A stretch of DNA of 10,819 nt from positions 1 to 10,819 of the forward strand of contig DGWH01000002.1 of assembly GCA_002395225.1 (NCBI GenBank), read 5' to 3'. The position numbers and the translations under genes are program-made. Shown piece by piece: positions 6,174 to 10,819 of this stretch. How positions within the stretch are numbered: position 1 is the stretch's first letter; each line of letters starts with the position of its first letter. Under the pieces are notes generated by a model, which had not been told where the DNA came from, ran no database searches, and saw only the letters and a program-made list of their open reading frames with translations. The DNA comes from Christensenella sp. UBA4263 (GTDB lineage Bacteria; Bacillota; Clostridia; Christensenellales; Aristaeellaceae).

Positions 6174-6202
6174 TTGACAAACGGTAAAAATGTGAATATG
6201 AT
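6174..6202 (+). promoter_or_regulatory. Promoter of the ATPase-HEPN operon
   Basis: TTGACA (6174-6179), 17 bases and TATGAT (6197-6202) give a near-consensus promoter in AT-rich DNA. Transcription should start near 6209, leaving a short leader with the ribosome site AAAGGAGG (6221-6228). Confidence 0.8.
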
Positions 6203-6237
6203 AGCTCTGTGGATTCATAGAAAGGAGGAGATAACCG

Positions 6238-7485
6238 ATGCTGCTTGAATTTTCTTGTTCAAATCACAAGTCTATTCGGGACGAGGTGCTGTTCTCTACC
6301 TTAGCCGGAAGTGATAGTACATTCGAAGATAGAACTTATGAGGTGGCCGGAATCAAAGTTTTAAAAGCCGCTGTCATTTACGGTGCAAACGGATCAGGTA
6401 AAAGCAATTTTATCGATGCAATTTCTTTTGTGAAAAACCTTGTTATAATGAGTATCACTCACCAACCAGGCCAAGGAATTCGTCAACTTCCGCATAAACT
6501 TGACGGCTTTAACAGAGTAAGTTCTTATAGGATTCAGTTTGTAACAAAAGGAATCAGATATGTTTTTGGTTTTTCACTTCAGAACATGCTTGTTACAGAG
6601 GAGTATTTGTACTATTTTCCAAAGAACAAACAAACAAGGATTTTTGAACGCTCTGGAGAAAACATTACGCCCGGGAGTAAGTTTAGGGGGAAATTCTCCA
6701 CAAGTATGGATGTATTAAAACCAAATCGTCTGTTTCTCTCATGTGCAGCGAATTTTAGTTCAGTACAAGAGATAGCCGATGCATATGCTTTTTTCAATAA
6801 TGAACTTGTCATATATGTTCCGGGCCATCAGGATAATTGGATGAATTATTCTCTTTATCAGATGAATAATAATCCCAAAGTTAAAGCTGCTGTAATTGCT
6901 TTTTTGTCAGAGTTGGGCACTGGCATAAAAGGCATACAAGTCTCCATTGATCAAAAGAAACTGGAGTCTTCAGAACTGCCGCCATTTTTGTCTGATGAAT
7001 TCAAAGCGATTCTCTTGCAAAACAATGTTGATGCAATAACAGCAAAAGTTCAATATGAGACCTTTGAAACAGATTTGATTCAAGAAGAATCGACTGGGAT
7101 TAAGAAGCTCTTTGCTTTGCTTTGCCCTCTCATCGATATTATCGTGAATGGGAAAGTTCTTGTTTGTGATGAATTGGAATCCAGTCTCCACGAGTCCTTG
7201 GTATATGGTCTTGTAAGGCTGTTCATTTACACCGACGCAGCGAAATTCGCTCAACTGATATTCACGACACATGAAACAGGATTGCTTAATCTTGATTTGT
7301 TTAGACGTGACCAGATATGGTTTACTGAACTAAAAAAGAGAGAGAGATCTACGGATCTCTACTCTCTTGCGGAAATAAAAAACGTAAGGAAAGAAGAAAA
7401 TTTTGGAAAAGGTTACATTGCTGGAAAATATGGCGCAATACCGATGTTAAATCTCGATTTCGCTAACATCGTTTCTCAGATGTGA
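6238..7485 (+). CDS. AAA15/ABC-type ATPase, probable sensor of a defence pair
   Basis: A soluble 415-residue ATPase of the AAA15 type (COG1106-like). Walker A GANGSGKS is at 49-56, an ABC-like signature ESTG at 284-287, Walker B KVLVCDE at 306-312 followed by SSLH, and the TTH switch histidine at 345. The N-terminus (LLEFSCSNHKSIRDEV) is typical of this class, whose members serve as sensor or gate subunits in several abortive-infection systems. The middle (about 60-280) has no motif I recognise and would form the coiled or lid region. ATG 6238 lies 9 bases after AAAGGAGG. The stop is 15 bases before the HEPN gene, so both are one operon. The gene is clearly more AT-rich than leuS and htpG, suggesting transfer. 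All catalytic motifs are present. The ATPase assignment is firm; the defence role is inferred from its partner and surroundings. Confidence 0.85.
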   Translation: MLLEFSCSNHKSIRDEVLFSTLAGSDSTFEDRTYEVAGIKVLKAAVIYGANGSGKSNFIDAISFVKNLVIMSITHQPGQGIRQLPHKLDGFNRVSSYRIQFVTKGIRYVFGFSLQNMLVTEEYLYYFPKNKQTRIFERSGENITPGSKFRGKFSTSMDVLKPNRLFLSCAANFSSVQEIADAYAFFNNELVIYVPGHQDNWMNYSLYQMNNNPKVKAAVIAFLSELGTGIKGIQVSIDQKKLESSELPPFLSDEFKAILLQNNVDAITAKVQYETFETDLIQEESTGIKKLFALLCPLIDIIVNGKVLVCDELESSLHESLVYGLVRLFIYTDAAKFAQLIFTTHETGLLNLDLFRRDQIWFTELKKRERSTDLYSLAEIKNVRKEENFGKGYIAGKYGAIPMLNLDFANIVSQM

Positions 7486-7500
7486 GTAGGAGGTGACGTT

Positions 7501-8205
7501 ATGGCAACAAAACGAGATCTCTCTCTAACTCCACGGAAAGAGAATCAGCGGGAAGCACAGCCAATCGCACCTCCGGTCCAGTTCTCGTTGAGCGAGATAA
7601 AACAGCACTTCATTGATGGCATGGAATCTATAAAAGCGCAAAATGAAGTTGCTGCTTCATTGTCTGAACAAGGCAATATAGAAGGTAGCAAAACGATCTT
7701 GAGATCTCAGGTCGTTTTTGCCGAAGGATTACTGGACTTCTATATTCACGAAATGAGTAAGTACTGTCTTTTCAGGATGTTTACGGGGCAATGGGATAAA
7801 TCTGAAAAATATGCTTCATTTATGGTGCCTATGGAAAAAGTAGAGGAAGCGATTTCAGCCACAGAGTCAAAGAATTGGTTTTTTGATTATCTAAATGATC
7901 GTTTTTGTCGTGATGTGTTTATATCCAAAGAGAGTATGCAAGATCAATTGAACCTGATTGGTATTGGCTTCACAAGAGTAATGGTGAATGCATTTCCAAG
8001 TGATAAAGAGGAGACTTCCAGAAAATATGGAGCACAGGTTGTTTCTGATCTGTTTCATAGAAGAAATGTGGTTGCTCATCAAATTGATCGTAGTCATGCG
8101 TCAGCACAACAAAATGATATATCAAAGGAATTTGTCTCTGACTATATTTCAAAAATCGAAACGATTATGAATGCAATACATACTTTAGCTGAGCAGAAAG
8201 GCTGA
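7501..8205 (+). CDS. HEPN-domain protein, putative ribonuclease effector
   Basis: A 234-residue soluble protein, predicted mostly alpha-helical. Near its C-terminus it carries RNVVAH (188-193), which fits the HEPN ribonuclease motif R-x4-6-H with a polar residue directly after the arginine. An upstream helix (SQVVFAEGLLDFYIHEM, 69-85) resembles the first HEPN helix of the RiboL-PSP-type group. The first 25 residues are polar and proline-rich and probably disordered. HEPN dimers cleave RNA and act as toxins or anti-phage effectors, often beside an ATPase (PrrC and RloC combine both in one chain). Here the ATPase is a separate upstream gene 15 bases away, which would hold the nuclease inactive or trigger it. 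The start has a perfect ribosome site, AGGAGGTGA (7488-7496). Composition is AT-rich like its partner. The fold call rests on one motif and helix pattern, so the exact family is uncertain. Confidence 0.7.
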   Translation: MATKRDLSLTPRKENQREAQPIAPPVQFSLSEIKQHFIDGMESIKAQNEVAASLSEQGNIEGSKTILRSQVVFAEGLLDFYIHEMSKYCLFRMFTGQWDKSEKYASFMVPMEKVEEAISATESKNWFFDYLNDRFCRDVFISKESMQDQLNLIGIGFTRVMVNAFPSDKEETSRKYGAQVVSDLFHRRNVVAHQIDRSHASAQQNDISKEFVSDYISKIETIMNAIHTLAEQKG

Positions 8206-8240
8206 TAAAGGATAGTATTCATAGAAGATAGAAAGGAAAA
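8206..8240 (+). other. Short gap between convergent units, no terminator seen
   Basis: Between the HEPN stop and the minus-strand gene remnants I see no hairpin with a T-tract. The operon may read into the antisense of the remnants. Confidence 0.3.
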
Positions 8241-8456
8241 TTAATGTGAAAAGGTGCTTATAGTCGGTTTGAATGCCTTCCCGTCTTCCAGGATAACGGA
8301 TATGCGGAATTTCCCATGCTGTGGTATGACCGTGATCTGATTTAATTTCCAGTCACTCTGGACATATTCTCCAAGCGGTATCATCTGCCTCTTCTTTTGT
8401 AATACAGGAACTGCAATTTCCGCCGCGCCCTTTGCAATTCAAGCCACATAATTCAT
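8241..8456 (-). pseudogene. Broken partner gene of the decayed ATPase operon
   Basis: On the minus strand a start codon at 8456 lies 3 bases after the stop of the ATPase remnant and behind a good GGAGGG site, so a coupled gene once began here. It reads MNYVA, then TGA (8441-8439), then stays open in the same frame for 65 codons (IAKGAAEIAVPVLQKKRQ...) to TAA at 8243-8241. The piece after the first 15 or so codons (EYVQSDWKLNQITVIPQHGK...) looks like part of a different protein, with a faint resemblance to the N-terminal part of TnpB-like proteins. That suggests the original gene was cut and joined to foreign DNA. I cannot name either part securely. Confidence 0.5.
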
Positions 8457-8459
8457 CCG

Positions 8460-8747
8460 TCAGCCCTCCTTTTTGAGTGCAAGGCGGATGCTTTTTTTCA
8501 GGCTCATATAGGCTTCGTAAGTGGGAACCGTGCCTTCCAGAAAGCCACTCTGATAAGCATCGCTTTTTTTGAGATCGTTTCTCTTGAGAATATCGGTCAG
8601 ATTGCTGACCGTGATTCCATCACGATTGCGGATGATGTAAATGCAGTCGTTTCGTTCAAACTCATCGAGCAATTCCGGACAGTGTGTCGTAAAAATCAAA
8701 GTGCCGCCCATGCAGTTCATTCCTGCGTCCATAAAGAACCGAATCAC
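8460..8747 (-). pseudogene. C-terminal remnant of a second AAA15-type ATPase
   Basis: The reading frame encodes the last ~95 residues of an ATP-binding protein like the one at 6238-7485. It contains LIFTTHCPELLDEF, the switch-histidine motif found after Walker B (compare LIFTTHETGLL in the intact ATPase), and a typical C-terminal tail. Walker A, the signature and Walker B are missing. The frame stays open a little past GTG 8747 but runs into the direct repeats at 8756-8816, which mark the breakpoint. The apparent GTG start has no ribosome site and is artificial. The remnant and the broken gene after it were probably a two-gene defence operon like the intact one. It should be non-functional. 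Confidence 0.8.
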
Positions 8748-8755
8748 AGCTCTAT

Positions 8756-8816
8756 GCCAAATGTTTACGAACCACTTTAACCATTTTGCGCCAAATGTTT
8801 ACGAACCACTTTACCA
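8756..8816. repeat. Pair of 24-bp direct repeats at the ATPase breakpoint, probable IS end
   Basis: A 24-base sequence starting GCCAAATGTTTACGAACC is present at 8756-8779 and again, identical, at 8790-8813. Both copies continue with similar bases (ACCA with a one-base difference). The copies lie exactly at the point where the ATPase homology stops. Long direct repeats just inside one end are known for IS21-family elements, so this may be a solo end left after deletion of the element. No transposase is present to confirm it. The sequence differs from the 22-bp repeats at 5894, so two different elements are implied. Confidence 0.6.
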
Positions 8817-8821
8817 GAAGA

Positions 8822-8845
8822 GCAGCAGAGAACAATCCCTGCTGC
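8822..8845 (-). terminator. Weak hairpin after the kinase operon
   Basis: GCAGCAG (8822-8828) and CTGCTGC (8839-8845) form a 7-bp stem 10 bases beyond the stop of the minus-strand operon. Downstream on that strand there is only TCTTCTGG, not a real T-tract, so termination would be weak. Confidence 0.35.
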
Positions 8846-8854
8846 CCAGTGCAA

Positions 8855-9661
8855 TCAGTCTTTTCTGCGCTGCATAACTTCCGCTTTGGAAAACAGCTTG
8901 TATTTTGCATCGGTACGGATCGGATGCAGCTTATCCCTTCGCATTAGGTCATCGATGTTCTGACGGGAGCAGTCAAGGATGGCACAGGCTTCAGAGGCGC
9001 TGACGACTCGATCCTGTATGTAATGATGAAGGTCGCACAGTGTGATTGGCACAGTCATACCGTGCATAAACAGATCACGATGAGAAATCATAGCCTGATC
9101 ATTCCAGTAAACACCATAACCGTCTGGCTGTACCTCAACGGTGTTGAAGCGATCCTGATTTGTGAGATATGTCGCATAAATTGAGTCAGCAACTTCCTGT
9201 GCGTCGATTACCTTCGTTGCACCGTTTCGGAAAAACACCAGAAGACGGGGCGCATCAAGAGGAGTGACGTCAGCAACCTTCGTCTGCCAGCGGCGGAGGA
9301 GAAGTTCCGGAAGATTATCTGAGGAAATTTTCTCCAAGTAGCAGTCATCTTGTTCACAACGGCCCATGGTGAGCATCAGGAGAGAGAATTCGTCGTATTC
9401 CTTGAGACCGTTATCACGGAGAATCTGGCCGATATTCTGTCTGTCCTGTGGAACGATACGCTGACGAACCCACCTGCGGCTCCAGGTGCTGTCTATGCTG
9501 TAGATACCACGATTAACAAAGGAAGAGAGAACAGGAGGCGTCTCCCATGGATCCGCATCGTCCGAGAGTTCGATATAGAATGCTTTGGAGGTTTCGTAAT
9601 AAACAAGATATCCAAGTGTTTTCTCAGGCAAGGTTTCATCCCTGATTGCGAAGATTCTCAT
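8855..9661 (-). CDS. Kinase partner: DUF2442-like domain plus helix-turn-helix, probable antitoxin/regulator
   Basis: A 268-residue soluble protein. Residues 1-130 form a conserved-looking module (WSRRWVRQRIVPQDRQNIG at 60-78, RDNGLKEYDEF at 82-92), possibly related to a HipA N-terminal or HipS-type region, though I cannot prove it. Residues about 138-200 (LLVFFRNGATKVID ... GYGVYWNDQAMISHRDLF) resemble DUF2442, a small domain linked to toxin-antitoxin loci. Residues about 219-265 (SASEACAILDCSRQNIDDLM ... KYKLFSKAEV) look like an excisionase/MerR-type helix-turn-helix that would bind DNA. The start at 9661 overlaps the kinase gene by 26 bases and has GGAGGAGG about 11 bases ahead, so translation is coupled. 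A role as antitoxin and autoregulator of the kinase is inferred. No Walker motif, signal peptide or membrane segment is visible. Confidence 0.65.
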   Translation of the reverse strand: MRIFAIRDETLPEKTLGYLVYYETSKAFYIELSDDADPWETPPVLSSFVNRGIYSIDSTWSRRWVRQRIVPQDRQNIGQILRDNGLKEYDEFSLLMLTMGRCEQDDCYLEKISSDNLPELLLRRWQTKVADVTPLDAPRLLVFFRNGATKVIDAQEVADSIYATYLTNQDRFNTVEVQPDGYGVYWNDQAMISHRDLFMHGMTVPITLCDLHHYIQDRVVSASEACAILDCSRQNIDDLMRRDKLHPIRTDAKYKLFSKAEVMQRRKD

Positions 9662-10457
9662 ATGCTTGCCACCTCCTCCAAATCATTTCCCAGGTTCGTT
9701 CTAACCGGTAACTGCTGACCGCATCCTCCAAATCAGCCAGCAGAACTGCACGGTCTGTTTCCTTTAACGGACGGACGCGTGGATACTGCCCTTGCGGAAT
9801 CAGATGCAGATTATCCCAAGCTGATCGGGAGCCGACGAAGCATTGCACCGGCTTATCTGCCATGGGATCTTCTTTGGCAAGCGATGTATCGTCCAGACTG
9901 CGGCAATAAAAAGAAACGCCGTGATCAAACAGGGGAGCAAGCCGCACAGTCTTTCGGTATCGGTTGATCAGAACTTCAATATTTGCTCCATGCCTGTCCC
10001 TGTTCAGGATCAGGTAGTCCACCAGAAGCATCTGATGGATATATTCCGCCCATCCATAACGGATGCAGAAATCCAGCGGAGACTCATCAGGCAGTTTGTT
10101 GCTGTCGTAAAATGAATCCAAGGCAACTTTGCTTTCTCCGCGTTTCCTGAAGTTACGTGAGGCGCACAGCCATGTGCGAATTGGCTTGTTATCTACGAGG
10201 ATATCCGCATGGATTAGTTGGTAGGATAGATGAGGAATGTCAAGTATAGTGAGCAGCCGATCAGCAATAATCTCATTGACTGATTCATGCCCGACGATAC
10301 CATGATAGGAATCATAGTCAGAGAGCTTATAGTAAATTCTGCCGTCGGCTGTATCCTCCTGAGATTTCAGGAAAGAGCCGGCAGTTCCGGATGAATTACG
10401 GATCTTGGACCAGCTGAGATAAGTCAGATCCTGCGGTGTATGGATAATCTGTTCCAC
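9636..10457 (-). CDS. Compact HipA-like serine/threonine kinase, putative toxin
   Basis: A 273-residue cytosolic kinase of the HipA type. An N-terminal small-residue loop SSGTAGS (22-28) is followed by a candidate ATP-binding lysine in YYKLS (K44) and a helix with E58/E62. The catalytic loop NRDRHGAN (152-159) gives D154 and N159, and LFDHG (176-180) gives the metal-binding D178. All core kinase residues are present, so it should be active. E. coli HipA (440 residues) has an extra N-terminal subdomain; that part is missing here and may sit in the neighbouring protein, as in split HipBST systems. HipA kinases phosphorylate translation proteins such as GltX and stop growth; the target here is unknown. 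I chose GTG 10457, because AGGAGG lies 7 bases upstream and no in-frame ATG is near. It is the first gene of the operon, the reverse of the hipBA order. Confidence 0.75.
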   Translation of the reverse strand: MEQIIHTPQDLTYLSWSKIRNSSGTAGSFLKSQEDTADGRIYYKLSDYDSYHGIVGHESVNEIIADRLLTILDIPHLSYQLIHADILVDNKPIRTWLCASRNFRKRGESKVALDSFYDSNKLPDESPLDFCIRYGWAEYIHQMLLVDYLILNRDRHGANIEVLINRYRKTVRLAPLFDHGVSFYCRSLDDTSLAKEDPMADKPVQCFVGSRSAWDNLHLIPQGQYPRVRPLKETDRAVLLADLEDAVSSYRLERTWEMIWRRWQAYENLRNQG

Positions 10458-10476
10458 AATACCACCTCCTGCTCAA

Positions 10477-10505
10477 AGAGTAACATGATACTTGAAAAAT
10501 GTCAA
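10477..10505 (-). promoter_or_regulatory. Promoter of the kinase operon
   Basis: On the minus strand TTGACA (10505-10500) is followed after 17 bases by TACTCT (10482-10477), a perfect -35 with a fair -10. Transcription would begin just ahead of the AGGAGG site of the kinase gene, giving a very short leader. Confidence 0.65.
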
Positions 10506-10674
10506 GTTAAAGACAAAAAGGAAAGAGCATAACCTAGAGATAGAATCAAATGAGGGCGGCACTGACGATGACATTGCCATGAAAAATGCCTACCGTGAAA
10601 AGATGAGCTTGCTCATTTCCTAGCAGATTGAGGCTATTCGAGCCCGCTATGGCCAGCCAGGGCGATCTATTTGA
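10489..10674 (+). pseudogene. Unrecognised gene remnant with two internal stops
   Basis: A plus-strand frame opens after a TGA at 10486 and reads a plausible, well-composed peptide (EIESNEGGTDDDIAMKNAY..., then REKMSLLIS). It meets TAG at 10621, continues as QIEAIRARYGQPGRSI, and meets TGA at 10672. The amino-acid make-up looks protein-like on both sides of the TAG, suggesting a decayed gene. I do not recognise the family. It starts inside the promoter region of the kinase operon, so the operon probably inserted into or beside it. Confidence 0.35.
10490..10507. promoter_or_regulatory. Candidate autoregulatory operator over the -35 box
   Basis: ACTTGA (10490-10495) and TCAAGT (10502-10507) form a 6-bp inverted repeat with a 6-base spacer that covers the -35 box of the kinase operon. 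This is where a helix-turn-helix antitoxin would be expected to bind. The short arms mean it could also be chance. Confidence 0.4.
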
Positions 10675-10720
10675 GAAACACATTGGGAGCTTTGGAAATG
10701 GATCTGATGCTCTGACACAG

Positions 10721-10777
10721 AAAACTCATACCTGAGATAACATAACCGCTGATACCTGCAAAACTTCATACTGAGAT
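10721..10777 (+). repeat. Near-identical 18-base direct repeats
   Basis: AAAACTCATACCTGAGAT (10721-10738) and AAAACTTCATACTGAGAT (10760-10777) differ only by two single-base indels and are 39 bases apart. They resemble the repeated ends seen elsewhere in this window and may belong to another insertion-sequence end that continues past the right edge. Nothing else was identified from 10675 to 10819. Confidence 0.4.
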
Positions 10778-10819
10778 GTAAAAGATGGAAATTACGACGA
10801 ATTCGACATCCGTTCCAAC

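Noticed and set aside
6238..8205. PARIS (AriAB) system
   Set aside because: The ATPase class is similar, but the second protein has a HEPN-type R-N-x3-H motif and no TOPRIM motifs.
9350..10115. Plus-strand open frames opposite the kinase operon
   Set aside because: They are antisense to two overlapping genes with good motifs and ribosome sites, and show no motif of their own.

Overview
The window looks like a chromosomal segment of a Gram-positive Bacillota (Firmicutes). A leucine T-box leader precedes leuS, a perfect CIRCE operator precedes htpG, the tRNA encodes its own CCA end, and ribosome binding sites are strong AGGAGG types. The housekeeping part looks moderately GC-rich, so an Erysipelotrichia- or Lachnospirales-like gut or oral bacterium is plausible. 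The genus cannot be read from the sequence with confidence.

Layout, left to right. Positions 63-2804 hold a consensus promoter, a T-box riboswitch with its terminator, and leuS (leucyl-tRNA synthetase). Positions 2826-5171 hold a CIRCE element, a consensus promoter, an unusually long structured leader, htpG (bacterial Hsp90) with a long charged linker, and a strong terminator. Positions 5215-5788 hold another perfect-consensus promoter, a truncated 5'-half copy of a serine tRNA, an intact tRNA-Ser(CGA) and two terminator-like hairpins.

Beyond the tRNA the composition becomes AT-rich and the content becomes accessory. First comes a regulatory-looking stretch (5801-6202): a pair of identical-type palindromes, five repeats spaced exactly 22 bp apart, interleaved inverted repeats and a promoter. 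It leads into a two-gene operon of an AAA15/ABC-type ATPase and a HEPN-family putative ribonuclease (6238-8205). This pair has the architecture of an anti-phage or abortive-infection system and is the best candidate for an undescribed system here.

Positions 8241-8816 carry the wreck of a second ATPase-plus-partner operon on the minus strand, cut at a pair of 24-bp direct repeats that look like insertion-sequence ends. Positions 8855-10505 hold a minus-strand, translationally coupled pair: a compact HipA-like kinase and a partner that joins a conserved N-terminal region, a DUF2442-like domain and a helix-turn-helix. They probably form a toxin-antitoxin-like module. The last 300 bases hold only an unrecognised gene remnant and short repeats.

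The region from the tRNA to the right edge therefore reads as a defence/toxin island built up by repeated insertion and decay next to a tRNA gene. All functional statements about the accessory genes rest on motifs seen by eye. No database search was possible.
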